A DNA stretch of 64,000 nucleotides from Methanosarcina sp. DH2 (lineage in GTDB: Archaea; Halobacteriota; Methanosarcinia; Methanosarcinales; Methanosarcinaceae): contig NZ_WJBI01000002.1 in the NCBI RefSeq assembly GCF_020804225.1, positions 312,311 to 376,310 on the forward strand, given 5' to 3'. Both the position numbers and the translations under genes were made by a program. Position 1 is the first letter of the stretch. Every line of letters begins with the position of its first letter. This document shows, one piece after another, positions 36,555-47,200 of this stretch. The notes beneath the pieces are model-generated. The model had not been told where the DNA came from. It was given only the letters and a program-made list of their open reading frames with translations, and made no database searches.

Positions 36555-38036
36555 TTATTCCAGCATCCATTTCCATACCGAGTTAATGATTATTTTTTTC
36601 TTTTCCCCATCCCTGCCTTCTATCTCCGTGACTCCTTCATCATCCAGAGTAAGGATAAGCCCCTCATTAAGCCCATATTCTTCCATTGCCTCCATAAGCC
36701 CGAGAACCTCCCGTTCCCTTACTGCCGGGCTTCCGAAGTAGACAGAGACCTGAACCGCAGCTGTAACAGCCTGGCTGTCTTTTTCGGTAATAAGAAAATC
36801 ACATTCTCTTCTGCCGCGGAAATAGGAGACCTGCTTGCCCTGCCTGAGCAGTTCAAGAAATACAAGGTTTTCAAATCTTAACCCCAGGCTGTCGGGATAA
36901 TTGGGATATACTGTCTTGAAGAAACCCGTGTCTCCGGCGTATACTTTACACGGGACTTCTTTTCCTTCTCCGTCTTCCGATATTTCAGATACATGGTTAA
37001 ACATGGGGACGCGGTATAGCAAAAAAACCTCTTCCAGATAGTCGAGATAGCTGCGGATAGTATTCTTACCATCGATCCCACTCGCTTTTTTCAGGGTATC
37101 GAGTGAGTACTCTGATGCCATATTCGAGATAAGAAAAACTGCAAGTCTTTTTAGCTCTTCAGGGTCCTGAATATTATGCCTGTCAATAATCCCCTTTTGC
37201 AAAGTTTCCTCAAAATACTGCCTGGAAAGATTGGAATCTCCATTTTTGATTACATCTGGAAAACCGCCGTTTTCAAAATAGTGCAGGAACAGGCATAACA
37301 TTTCATCGCATCTGGAAGATGTAAGCCGGTCAGGCTTTGGGACCCTGAGCCCTCTTAAAATAAGGTATTCTTTAAAGGAAAAGGGCAAAAGCTTGAGAAC
37401 TTTTATCCTGTCTGCAAAGCTTGAAGAGACCTCCTGACTCATGGGATTTGCGGAAGAAGAGGTTATAAAAACTCGTGCCCCATCTCTCTGAAGCCTGTCA
37501 ACCCAGCCCTCCCAGCCAGGGACATTATAGATCTCATCCAGGAAATAATAAACTTGTTCTTCTTTATCAGATTTTTCTTCAGGTTTTCCTTCAGGTTTTC
37601 CTTCAGATTTATCTTCAGGTTTTCCTTCAGATTTATCTTCAGGTTTTCCTTCAGATTTATCTTCAGGTTTTCCTTCAGATTTATCTTCAGATTTATCTTC
37701 AGATTTATCTTCGGGTTCTTCTTCAGGTTCCTCTTTATTTTCAGATCCTTTTCTGCAAACTTCAACTGCAATTTCCTCAATTTCCTGAAAACCTCCAGGT
37801 TTCAGCTCTTTAAATCTGCTGTCTTCAAAATTAATATAAATCTTTACACCCTGAAAAAGGCCTGCGATCTGCTTCAGGAAAGATGTCTTGCCTGCATGGA
37901 GCGGACCATAGATTAAACTGATCTCACCCCCATCCAGAAAAGCGGAAGCTGGAATGTTGCGCGGGATTATATCAGAGGGGCTCTGAAAAAAGGCCTGGTG
38001 GTCAAGAACGAGGGGAAGAGTTTCAAGTCTTTGCAT
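36555..38036 (-). CDS. DUF4143-type AAA ATPase with internal minisatellite
   Basis: A 493-residue protein of the archaeal AAA_14/DUF4143 ATPase group. Walker A is G-P-L-H-A-G-K-T (about 44-51), and Walker B-like Y-Y-F-L-D-E-I-Y-N-V-P-G-W-E comes after the repeat. S-S-S-A-N is the sensor, and the F-S-F-K-E-Y-L-I-L-R-G segment and C-terminal nuclease-like fold (F-E-N-L-V-F-L-E-L-L, E-C-D-F-L-I) are typical. Between Walker A and B a 12-bp unit expands as E-D-K-S-E-G-K-P repeats (37567-37735), adding about 55 charged residues absent from ordinary members. Function in this family is unclear; some are thought to be mobile or defence-related. ATG at 38036. Confidence 0.8.
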   Translation of the reverse strand: MQRLETLPLVLDHQAFFQSPSDIIPRNIPASAFLDGGEISLIYGPLHAGKTSFLKQIAGLFQGVKIYINFEDSRFKELKPGGFQEIEEIAVEVCRKGSENKEEPEEEPEDKSEDKSEDKSEGKPEDKSEGKPEDKSEGKPEDKSEGKPEGKPEEKSDKEEQVYYFLDEIYNVPGWEGWVDRLQRDGARVFITSSSANPMSQEVSSSFADRIKVLKLLPFSFKEYLILRGLRVPKPDRLTSSRCDEMLCLFLHYFENGGFPDVIKNGDSNLSRQYFEETLQKGIIDRHNIQDPEELKRLAVFLISNMASEYSLDTLKKASGIDGKNTIRSYLDYLEEVFLLYRVPMFNHVSEISEDGEGKEVPCKVYAGDTGFFKTVYPNYPDSLGLRFENLVFLELLRQGKQVSYFRGRRECDFLITEKDSQAVTAAVQVSVYFGSPAVREREVLGLMEAMEEYGLNEGLILTLDDEGVTEIEGRDGEKKKIIINSVWKWMLE

Positions 38037-38474
38037 ATAATCACAATAATTTGTGAGGTAAGACTATATAGTTATTCTGGCGTTAATAAATACTTTTAAA
38101 ATAAATTTATACATCTGGAAGAGGATGGAAGACTCTTTTATAAGTTCTCGCCAAAAGCAGGCGTAAACAGGCTACGGATAAGAGAGAAACATAGAAGTAT
38201 AAACGAAAATATATAGCCTGCAATCTTTTATATGTAAAAAAAAGTAAATTCATATTGGGTTTTGTGGGAAATTTTTTTTATCCGGCAAAGAAGGGACTAT
38301 TGAATTCAGGAAACTGAGAAGCCTGCAGAAGGACATCAGATTCTTTGGAAAGTAACCGGAAAGGGAATTAAAATGCTTCAGAGTAAGTTGACTGGAAGTA
38401 CAATAACTGGCAGAGAATGGGTCAGATTATGAAATATTAAACTTATTTTTAAAGTTATATCGTGGAGTATTCAT

Positions 38475-38783
38475 ATGAATAAGCAAAGACTTAACTTTAT
38501 AAATGAAGCTTTAATGTTTCTGGTATTAATGGGATTAGTCGGGATAGGGATATCTCTCAGGCTCCAAATGCATCTTTATGGAGGTGTTCATTATTATCTG
38601 GGGTTAACTCTTGTCGTTCTGATTTTAATCCACATATATCTTCACTGGATTTCGATTGTGAAAATGTACCAGAAGTTAATACCTGATCCGGGGAAGAGAA
38701 AAATAATTTCCATTATATATGTATCAATAAGCATCCTTCTTTTAGTTGGGTTTATAACTTCAATTTTTATTCTCGAAACATAA
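38475..38783 (+). CDS. Small membrane protein, DUF4405-like (putative heme b)
   Basis: A 102-residue protein with three membrane spans: A-L-M-F-L-V-L-M-G-L-V-G-I-G-I, a central Y-Y-L-G-L-T-L-V-V-L-I-L-I-H-I-Y-L-H-W, and I-S-I-L-L-L-V-G-F-I-T-S-I-F. Histidines before and at the end of the second span (M-H-L-Y-G-G-V-H-Y and I-H-I-Y-L-H-W) are placed like bis-His heme ligands in DUF4405/cytochrome b-type subunits. It ends 19 bp before a multiheme cytochrome c gene on the same strand. The ATG at 38475 follows GGAG. Role inferred: membrane electron entry or exit for the cytochrome. Confidence 0.7.
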   Translation: MNKQRLNFINEALMFLVLMGLVGIGISLRLQMHLYGGVHYYLGLTLVVLILIHIYLHWISIVKMYQKLIPDPGKRKIISIIYVSISILLLVGFITSIFILET

Positions 38784-38802
38784 ATTTTGGAACGTGAGGG
38801 CG

Positions 38803-40074
38803 ATGAAAACAGGGGTCAACAAAAAAGCGCTGGGAGCAATTATAATTACATTATTCTTTTTATCCCTTCCTGCAGTTGCAGAAACTTATGTAATGGGAGA
38901 ACAAAGAACACCGGTAACGATGCCGGCTGAGGGAGCCAGCTATGTGGGAGCTGGGGAGTGCAGAGTTTGTCACGTGGAGATACATAACAATTGGACAATT
39001 TCAGGACACAAGTATATGCTCATGACTCCGGATGAAGCTCTGGAAATAAGGCCTGACCTTCCTATGCCGGAAGGATATACCGAAGAAGACATACTCTATG
39101 TTATTGGCGGATGGGGCTGGAAAACCCGGTATATGAATGAACAGGGGTATATCATAACCGAAACCGGAGAAAATCTCAGTGTCAACGGATCAAACCAGTA
39201 TAATATTGAAACTGGAGAGTGGGTCGACTATCACCCCGGAGAAATAGTGGAATATGACTGCCAGAGATGCCATACTACAGGCGCATCTTATGACTCTGTA
39301 ACTGAAGGCAAACCGGGAATAAATGGCTCATGGGAATTTCCGGGAATACAATGTGAAGCGTGCCATGGGGCAGGTAGTGTGCATGTAGCAGAAAAAGGAG
39401 TCGGGGGTGAGGCTATTACCGTTGACAGGGATGCTTCATTATGCGGTCAGTGCCATCAGCGTGGAGATAGAGAAGACCAGATCCCTGCAAGTGGAGGATT
39501 TATCAGGCATCAGGAACAGTACCAGGAATTTCTAGCGTCCGGGAAAATGAGCAAGCTGGACTGCGTGGTCTGCCATGATCCACATAGTCCGGTCCATGCC
39601 GGTGCAACCAATCCCATAGAAGGAGAGGGCATAAAAAGAGATTGTTCCGACTGCCATGTCGAGGCTGCAGAAATATATAACCAATCTTCAATGGGTACAG
39701 CTGGAGTGGAATGCGTTGACTGCCATATGCCAAAAGTTGTTAAAACAGCTGTCAATACGTCTCAGTATGAAGCAGATTTGAGAACGCATCTATTCAGAAT
39801 CAATACCAGTGCAGATGCTGAGTTTACTTACATAGATCCTGAGGACGGAAACGAATATGCAAATCCTCACATCACTCTGGAATACGCGTGTCTGCAGTGC
39901 CACGAAAGCAGGGATAAAGACTGGGCTGCTGAGGTGACCCCTCTTGTTATAAACCACAGTGTAGAAGAAGAAATTGAAATTCCCGGGACCCCTGATGCGG
40001 AAGGAATACCTGGTCCCGGGATTTTAGTTCCCCTTGAGGTGTTGATAATTGCATATCTACTCAGGAGAAAATGA
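38803..40074 (+). CDS. Octaheme cytochrome c with archaeosortase-like tail
   Basis: A secreted 423-residue c-type cytochrome. A signal peptide (K-K-A-L-G-A-I-I-I-T-L-F-F-L to P-A-V-A-E) precedes eight CxxCH heme sites: C-R-V-C-H, C-Q-R-C-H, C-E-A-C-H, C-G-Q-C-H, C-V-V-C-H, C-S-D-C-H, C-V-D-C-H, C-L-Q-C-H. The C terminus P-G-P-G-I-L-V-P then a hydrophobic stretch and R-R-K looks like a PGF-CTERM variant, so it is probably anchored outside the cell. It is cotranscribed with the small membrane protein upstream. Methanosarcina multiheme cytochromes such as MmcA (seven hemes) serve respiration or extracellular electron transfer; this one is larger. ATG at 38803 (GTG at 38794 possible). Confidence 0.88.
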   Translation: MKTGVNKKALGAIIITLFFLSLPAVAETYVMGEQRTPVTMPAEGASYVGAGECRVCHVEIHNNWTISGHKYMLMTPDEALEIRPDLPMPEGYTEEDILYVIGGWGWKTRYMNEQGYIITETGENLSVNGSNQYNIETGEWVDYHPGEIVEYDCQRCHTTGASYDSVTEGKPGINGSWEFPGIQCEACHGAGSVHVAEKGVGGEAITVDRDASLCGQCHQRGDREDQIPASGGFIRHQEQYQEFLASGKMSKLDCVVCHDPHSPVHAGATNPIEGEGIKRDCSDCHVEAAEIYNQSSMGTAGVECVDCHMPKVVKTAVNTSQYEADLRTHLFRINTSADAEFTYIDPEDGNEYANPHITLEYACLQCHESRDKDWAAEVTPLVINHSVEEEIEIPGTPDAEGIPGPGILVPLEVLIIAYLLRRK

Positions 40075-40355
40075 ATGAGGCCGCAGAATTAGAAATCTCA
40101 GGAACTAGAAACTTCAGGAACTAGAAACTTCAGGAATTAAAAACTCAAGAAATTGAAAATTCCAGAAATTAAAAACTCCAGAAATAAAAACCCTGAGAAT
40201 AAAAGGAGCCTTATGGAATAAATATGATGGCTAGAAATTATACACATGCACTTGAGTTTCATGAATGCACTATAAAAGTTTTAAGGTTCTCATGAACTGG
40301 AAAGGTTTTGAATTAACATAGAGCAAGTTAATCTCTGAAAACCTATCCGGAAGTT

Positions 40356-40544
40356 TCAATCTTTTTTAGGTTCATATACTGTTTTATTTTTCCCGCATCT
40401 TGTGCATACAAAATATTTTTCCCTTACATTTGAAGCATAGACATTCAAACCCCCACTTCTCTTCCATTTGTGAAGGCCTATGAAGCACAAAATGCTTTTC
40501 CGCGGAGTTTTTCCCGAAATTCTGGATGGAGCCCTGTAAGCCAA
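40356..40544 (-). CDS. Small CxxC protein
   Basis: A 62-residue basic protein with C-F-I-G-L-H-K-W near residue 20 and Y-F-V-C-T-R-C-G-K near 47, a possible C-x-n-H/C-x2-C zinc ribbon resembling small DUF1660-like proteins. No operon partner. The composition is consistent with a real gene, though no strong ribosome site is visible. Between 40075 and 40355 only degenerate aaactcaggaattag-type reiterations are seen. Confidence 0.5.
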   Translation of the reverse strand: MAYRAPSRISGKTPRKSILCFIGLHKWKRSGGLNVYASNVREKYFVCTRCGKNKTVYEPKKD

Positions 40545-41019
40545 GTAATCACACCTGCTTTATCAATGAATCTCTACAACTTGAAAGTTCAAGTAAGTTC
40601 CCCACTCAATCTGCAGGTCACGTTTTACCCTACAGGAAGATATTAACAGGTATTTGATAGCTGGCTGTACATTAATTGCTGCAATCAAAGCTGAGGAGAA
40701 GGCTGAGGAAAAAGGTTGCGTCACACGGATTGGCTGCAGTCAATTACTTGTTCCATCCGTCACCTGACTGTTTGCAGAAGCGTTGAAGCAGGGAACTCCC
40801 TGAAATGGGTTTAAGCTCTCTTTAACCTGTTTTTATTAGTTGATACATTTTTCCGGACTTCAACATATTCCTCTCCTGTTTTCGTACCCTGATTCGACTT
40901 TAAAACCTGATCACCACGGGAATAAATATTTTACTTTTTTTAACCTCACAAACTTATATATACTAGAAATAGGAATGATACTGTAGTACCCCCATACATA
41001 AAGGGATATGATTAAACGC

Positions 41020-41310
41020 TCTTCACCTCAGTATTGCAATCCATATCCACCCCTGGGTATTGGTCAGTCGTTCTGGTGATGGGCAAAGGAAAGAGCAGAA
41101 AGGCCGGATATCAGGCATAATAAATGTGCTAGAAATAAAGTGGTAAATAAAATGGTAGAATCAGTGGGCGGCAGATAATCGGATATGCCTCAAAGGTTCT
41201 GCATGCCTGCTAATTTCGGCGGAAAGGCAAAAACAAAAAGGATGAAGCAAACAGGAATGTTTTTACATACCTCAAGCTGTATATGTCATTTAAACGCCTC
41301 AACTATATAC
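41020..41310 (+). other. Non-coding repeat block, copy 1
   Basis: Shares ordered short blocks with 42120-42400: ccac-ccctgg, gtcgtt, gatgggc-aagga, cggtggaaaggcaa (here cggcggaaaggcaa) and acgcctcaac followed by tat. No frame is open through it. It could be a duplicated structured RNA or a non-autonomous element. The alignment is by eye and gapped. Confidence 0.35.
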
Positions 41311-41505
41311 AGCAGTTTGAAAAAACGCTGTTTGCCTCTCTCTTAGATTTATACTTCAGCCTTAGAATTGTATTTCAGCCTTTGCTCTTTCCTTTCCATT
41401 TTTCAAGCTAATAAGAATTATGGGACATATAGAAACTGTTTGATTTGAAAATTGTAAAGCATCCTGGTTTCGTTTATAAGGACGATCCAGAGGACTAGTG
41501 AACTA

Positions 41506-41560
41506 CTCCTCCCTGTCCAATCCGGCAAACCGGATCGTCTGAGGGAGGGGCTCCCTTGAG
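41506..41560 (+). mobile_element. IS200/IS605-like end hairpin, copy 1
   Basis: The hairpin core tccggcaaaccgga (41521-41534) is enclosed by ctccct...agggag, then ggggctccc. The arrangement resembles the 3' ends of IS1341/IS605-type elements (tnpB right end/omega-RNA region). No tnpA or tnpB gene remains nearby. Confidence 0.4.
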
Positions 41561-41887
41561 ACTACTCAGCCTAAAAACAATATCTGAGCGATCCTCTTCC
41601 TTCATCCCCCTCTCTAATGAGAGCGAGTCCAGAGGCTCTACCCTGCGTTCCGCAGGTGAAGAAAAATCAAAGTGGAAGATATGAGTGTGATGATGCTTGA
41701 GATGCACAACGGCTTGCGGCTTTCCCCGCCTTGTTCCCGATCCCTTCGGGAGTTGTCACATCCTGTTTGCCCACTTCCTAGCTTGGTTCTCGCTTCAGAT
41801 TGGGGTGACAATGCAACAAGAACTATATGGTTTCAAGGAAGAAATTTGTCAGATTCAATAAAAACAGAAGGTGTGGAAGTTGACGGC

Positions 41888-41948
41888 TTTCATCCCCCAC
41901 CTGCCACTTCCGGTAAACCGGAATTGTCGAGGAAGGGGACTTCCCGCC
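41888..41948 (+). mobile_element. IS200/IS605-like end hairpin, copy 2
   Basis: catcccccacct, then the perfect hairpin ttccggtaaaccggaa (41908-41923), then gaggaaggggacttcccgcc. It has the same architecture as copy 1 about 380 bp upstream and is closer to the classic IS605-family right end. The intervening DNA has no transposase homology that I can see. Confidence 0.45.
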
Positions 41949-42119
41949 TTATAGTTAAAACAAGAAAAATTTACATAATAACCCTTCGTTTTTGCTTTAC
42001 TCGTTTCTCCAGATTAAAAATGGTTGAGTTTCTATAGCAGTTATCCGGAAAATTATTTATAATAATAAAAACCAATCATTATTCGTATTTCTGTGGTGCA
42101 GAAATACATGAATAAGTTC

Positions 42120-42400
42120 TTCGCTACCATTACGATCATCACTCCACCCTGGCGGCAAATGAGTGAGTCGTTTCATAGATGGGCGAAGGACTGCAAGAAA
42201 ATTGGGCAATAGATGATTAGAAAGTGGTAGAGTAAGGCTAAAAGCCTTGTATTAGATGCGGTGGAAAGGCAAGACAGGTTTGGTAAAGTCATACTTCCGG
42301 ACTGATGTTTCATCAAGTATCGCGTGACACGCCTCAACCTTATGCGATACCCGGATACATATATCTTCCTGACAGCTATTTTTAGCCTTTCCACCATTTC
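42120..42400 (+). other. Non-coding repeat block, copy 2, with long hairpin
   Basis: Related to 41020-41310. It additionally contains a perfect inverted pair gtggaaaggc (42261-42270) and gcctttccac (42385-42394), which would close a stem around about 115 nt. A structured RNA is conceivable. Confidence 0.35.
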
Positions 42401-42741
42401 TGCTGAATCCTGCACTGTTATTATCCCTCATAAACATCCTTTTTTCAATAGTTATCTATCAGGAACGCATTTTCTCTCGATCTTTGAACTACCTTTTTTC
42501 TTATAACCGAATCCCAGCATGCTACTGGCCAGGATGCTGAGAAGTTCCATGCGTATATCAATGATCTCTTCAGGCTCATTTCTCTATATTTATTCGTTTT
42601 GCTTTTTTAAAAATAATTAAAAGCCCCACTATATGTGCAAATTTATCCGCAGTTAAAACAACCCATAAATAAGATCAAAAACAGAAAAACAAGGTAGTAA
42701 AACGAGAATTAGATAATCCTGAACAGGGGGATAAGAATTCA

Positions 42742-43344
42742 ATGAAACAAATATATTTCCCTTCTATACTATTTACACTGATCTTCTTTCTGATTTGTGT
42801 CCCCGGCCCTGCAGCAGCCTTTCTAATACCGGAAGCTGCCGAAATACCTTACCAGATTAACACCTCAGATAGAATAATAATAGGAACAGTAAGCGGGATT
42901 AATATACACTACGACCATACAATCTTCACAATTAAGGTTGAGGAATGGCTCTATAACCCACTACCTGCTGAAAAGATAAAGGTGAGAACCGAAACCGGCA
43001 AGTATGTCTGGACCGAAGACCAGGCAGAGTTCACACTGAACGAATCCGTGGTCCTTATGCTGAGAGATAAAGACCTGGATAAACAGCTTTTCAGCGTGTC
43101 TGTAGGATTTCCCGGGAAACACCCTGTATCAGACAGGGATGAGGTAGTTGAAGAGCTGAAAACTCAGGGAAAATGGAGGGAAGAGAATCAGACCGAAAAC
43201 GAGACGAATAATGTCGGAACAGCAAATGAACAGCCCCCAGATTCAAATTCGTCCTCAAATGCTGAAAGCATCCCTCTCACAGGCATTTTATGGTCAATTG
43301 TGGCAGTTCTCGGAGCAGTTGTATGTGCAGGGAAGACGAAGTAA
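42742..43344 (+). CDS. Secreted, C-terminally anchored hypothetical protein
   Basis: A 200-residue protein. Residues 1-27 are a signal peptide (F-T-L-I-F-F-L-I-C-V-P-G-P-A-A-A). The beta-rich ectodomain has I-I-I-G-T-V-S-G-I, T-I-K-V-E-E-W-L, V-V-L-M-L-R and V-S-V-G-F-P-G-K segments. A Ser/Asn/Glu-rich linker with N-x-S/T sites (about 150-178) leads to a C-terminal span (I-L-W-S-I-V-A-V-L-G-A-V-V) with K-T-K at the end. No catalytic motif. The ATG at 42742 follows GGGGG. Probably a surface protein of unknown function; no operon partner. Confidence 0.7.
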   Translation: MKQIYFPSILFTLIFFLICVPGPAAAFLIPEAAEIPYQINTSDRIIIGTVSGINIHYDHTIFTIKVEEWLYNPLPAEKIKVRTETGKYVWTEDQAEFTLNESVVLMLRDKDLDKQLFSVSVGFPGKHPVSDRDEVVEELKTQGKWREENQTENETNNVGTANEQPPDSNSSSNAESIPLTGILWSIVAVLGAVVCAGKTK

Positions 43345-44259
43345 ATATTATCCACGTTCGTTCAGATTATCCATATTTTATTGAACCAGCAAACCTTTTT
43401 TCAATTCACAGGTTACACTAAGGCAACCAGGCCATTTTGTCTGTCTGCCCGTCGAAAAAAACAAAAAAGAGAAGCAAAAAAGAGATTAAAGATACCTGAG
43501 ATGTCTGCTGGGTGAGGAGAAGAGCCTGGAGACCTGTTCTCAAAAGAGAAAGGGATGATACAGGAAGTGCATCCTTCAAAAACCCGAGCCGTAAAGCAAA
43601 GGGTTAGGGAAGAGTAGTTCATTATCAACTTCTCAATCCGAGTTATTCCGTAAGAATTTCGTAATAATTTCCTTAATCCATAATAAATTATTTAATAAGT
43701 ACTGTGAGTAAGTACATTGGATAGAACAATAGACTGACTTGTCTGCTGTTACAATAAAGCTTAAATTAAGTACAGTAATACTGAATAAACTGATTGGCGT
43801 GCAGCAGGTCCTTTTATCCGCCTGAAAAGCGCAGATTTGCTTTCCCGGATAAGGATATTTTGTACGTCAGATATTTGTCTGAAGTGCCAGTATATAAGCG
43901 CTTGGTAAAGGACATTAAATATACTTTACTGTAGATTCGGTACCTTACCGGTCAGAGGTTTGTGTCAGAGGTTTGTGTCAGAGGTTTGTTATAGTATGGT
44001 GACCAGTAATTTACCCTGAAACCAGCGCTTACCTGTCATCAGTGCCAGCCGTAGTTTATCAGCATTAAAATTATCAGTATTGGTATACTATCAATATTAG
44101 TATTATCAGTATTGGTATTGTAACTGCTTACCGGTTAATAGTTTACTTACTGGTTAGCAGTATCAATAGTCGTCTGTCAACCGCAGGAAAGGGTTTTTAT
44201 CGACGACATTTACCTCAGTCTATTTACTTTAGTTTATCTTTCATCAGGGAGACCCCCAT
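43345..44259. other. Spacer upstream of ileS with short repeats
   Basis: No gene is supported. 43951-43989 is three copies of gtcagaggtttgt; 44070-44125 reiterates tatcagtattggtat. The ileS promoter is presumably near 44170-44230. No T-box-like element would be expected in an archaeon and none is seen. Confidence 0.5.
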
Positions 44260-47200
44260 ATGATAAAGGAAATCACTGCCAAATACAATGCAGAACAAAT
44301 AGAAAAAAAAGTAACGCAGTTCTGGGAAGACAGCGACGCTTATCGGAAAACCCGGGAGCACCGCAAGACTGGAAAAAGGCTTTTTTTCGTTGACGGCCCA
44401 CCGTACACTACAGGACACATCCACCTGGGGACTGCCTGGAATAAGATTATTAAAGATTCCATTCTCCGCTATTACTCCATGAATAACCGCAATATCCTTG
44501 AGCGCCCGGGCTGGGATATGCACGGCCTGCCCATTGAGGTCAGAGTCGAAGGTTTGCTCGGCTTCAAGTCCAAGAAGGATATCGAGAGCTTCGGAGTAGA
44601 GAACTTTATTGAGAAATGCAAAGAATTTGCCCTCACGCAGAAACAGGCAATGACCGAGCAGTTCCAGAGGCTTGGGGTCTGGATGCAGTGGGAAGAACCC
44701 TACATGACCTTAAAAGACGACTACATCGAGGCTGCCTGGTGGACCCTCAAACAGGCCCATGAAAAGGACCTCCTTGATATGGGCAAGCGTTCGGTAAACT
44801 GGTGCCCGCGCTGTGAGACTGCAATTGCAGACTCCGAAGTCGAATATTCCGAGCGGACTGATCCTTCTATCTATGTGAAATTCAAGGTTAAAGGCGAGGA
44901 AAACACTTTCATTGTTATCTGGACAACAACCCCATGGACAATTCCAGCCAACGTGGCTGTGGCTGTTCACCCGGCTTACGAATACTCGAAATTCAAAGCG
45001 GTCAGACAGGACGGCTCGGAAGAAGTCCTTATCGCAGCCACAGACCTGATCAGAAATGTCCTCAAGCAGGGCAGGTATGCAGACTTTGAAATCCTTGAGA
45101 CAATGCTCGGGGAAGAGCTCACAAAGCTTGAGTACGAAAGCCCTGTTGGGGATCTCGTGCCTGTGCAGAATAAGATAAAGCACGGCGTTTACCTTGCAGA
45201 TTTCGTAACCGTAGAAAATACAGGCTGTGTGCATATAGCACCAGGGCACGGTATGGACGACTTTAACGTTGGTGTGAAGCACAAACTCCCTATCCTCTGT
45301 CCTGTAGGCCCGAACGGCTCTTATACCGAAGAAGCCGGGGAATACGAAGGCAAGAACGTAAGAGAAGCAAACCCAATTGTCATCGAAGACCTCAAAGCCC
45401 GCAACAGGCTCCTTGCCGAAGGGACAGTCACGCACAGATACGGGCACTGCTGGCGCTGCAAGACTCCTATCATCTACCTTGCAACCGAACAATGGTTCCT
45501 CAAGGTTACCGAGATCAAGGATAAAATGCTCGAAGAGATCGATGCCGTTGACTGGTACCCTGACTGGGCAGGTTCAGCCCGTTTCAGGACCTGGGTCGAA
45601 GGCGCAAGGGACTGGTGCATCTCCAGGCAGCGCTACTGGGGAGTTCCTATCCCTGTCTGGAAGTGCAGGAAATGCGGAAAGCTTGAGGTAATAGGGACAA
45701 AAGCCGAACTGCTTGAAAAAGCAGGATTAAGCGGCACTGATATCGAATTGCACCGCCCCTATGTGGACAAAGTCACTGTACCCTGTGAGTGCGGAGGGGA
45801 GAAAAAGCGTGTTGAGGACGTCTTTGACGTCTGGTTTGACTCGGCTGTCGCCTCATGGGCTACCCTGAAGTTCCCGCAGACGCACGAGCAGTTTGATGAA
45901 TGGTGGCCTGCAGACTTCATTACCGAAGGACACGACCAGACACGCGGCTGGTTCTATTCCCAGCTCGGAGCAAGCATGGTTGGCTTTGGGCGGGCTCCTT
46001 ATAAGAGTGTGCTCATGCACGGCTTTACTCTTGATGCAGGCGGAAAAAAGATGTCCAAAAGCCTTGGAAACGTAATCTCCCCGCTGGACATCATCGACAG
46101 GTTCGGGGCAGATACCCTGCGTGCCTATGTGCTTTCTTCAAGCGCTCCCTGGGACGACCTGAAGTTCAACCTGGAAGAAGTAGAGACCATCCACCGTTCG
46201 ATTAACATCCTCTGGAACGTCTTCAGGTTCCCGCTGCCGTATATGGCTCTTGACAACTTTGATCCCATGAAGGTCAGCCTTGATTCCGTAAAAGATGCCC
46301 TGCGTGAGGAAGACAGGTGGATTCTCTCAAGAGCCCAGTCCGTTGTAAAAGCCGTAGATGAAGCCATGAGCGGGTACCTGCTGCATAAAGCAGTCCGTGA
46401 GATCCTGGAGTTTGCTCTCGAAGACCTTTCACGCTGGTATATCCAGCTTATCCGCCCGAGGACCTGGACAGAAGCTGACGACCCGGACAAGCTTGCAGCT
46501 TACTGTGTGCTTTACGAGGTATACGTAACCATCACAAAACTGATCTCGCCTTTCATGCCCTACCTGGCTGAGGAGATGTACCAGAACCTGATCAGGAATG
46601 TGGACCCGAACGCTTCCGAGTCGGTCCATATGTGCGATTGGCCGAAAGTTAACGAAACCTATCTCGACCCTGAGCTTGAAGCAGCTATGAGCACTGCCCG
46701 TTCTATTGTGGAAGCTGCCTCAAACGCCCGCCAGAAAGCAGGAAGAAAACTCAGATGGCCCATATCCAGAATTGTTGTGTCCCCTGAGAATGAAGATACA
46801 GCAAAAGCTGTCGAAAGGCTGCGCTCAGTCCTTATGGACCAGACCAATTCCAAGGCGATCGTTCTAACAGGCATGGGCGAAAGCTGGGACGAACTCGGGC
46901 TTGAGGTCATCCCTGACCCGGGCAAGATCGGGCCTGTCTTCAAGAAAGATGCCGGAAAAGTTATCCCTGCCCTGCAAAAAGTCGATGGTTTTGCTTTAAG
47001 GAAAGCCTTTGCCGAAACAGGGGAATTCGAACTCTCCCTGACTGATGGGACCACTGTCACAGTCACCCCGGGCATGGCAAACTTTAAAGAAACCCTGCCT
47101 GAAGGTACAGCCAGTGCCGAATCCGATGCAGGTCTTGTTTATGTGGACGCAAACCTCACCTCTGAACTCGAAGCTGAAGGATATGCTAGGGAAGTTATCC

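Larger units (their letters stand above)
40545..42741. other. 2.2-kb gene-free region with mobile-element debris
   Basis: No ORF with convincing composition or ribosome site. It contains two IS605-like hairpins (41506-41560, 41888-41948) and two blocks of related non-coding sequence (about 41020-41310 and 42120-42400), listed separately. GC-rich islands around 41500-41960 contrast with AT-rich surroundings. Confidence 0.55.

Noticed and set aside
37475-37916. Long Phe-rich frames antisense to the DUF4143 ATPase
   Set aside because: Shadows of the in-frame minisatellite on the opposite strand.
41495-42037. ORFs in the IS605-like debris region
   Set aside because: No ribosome sites, no homology to TnpA or TnpB, and they run through hairpin sequence.
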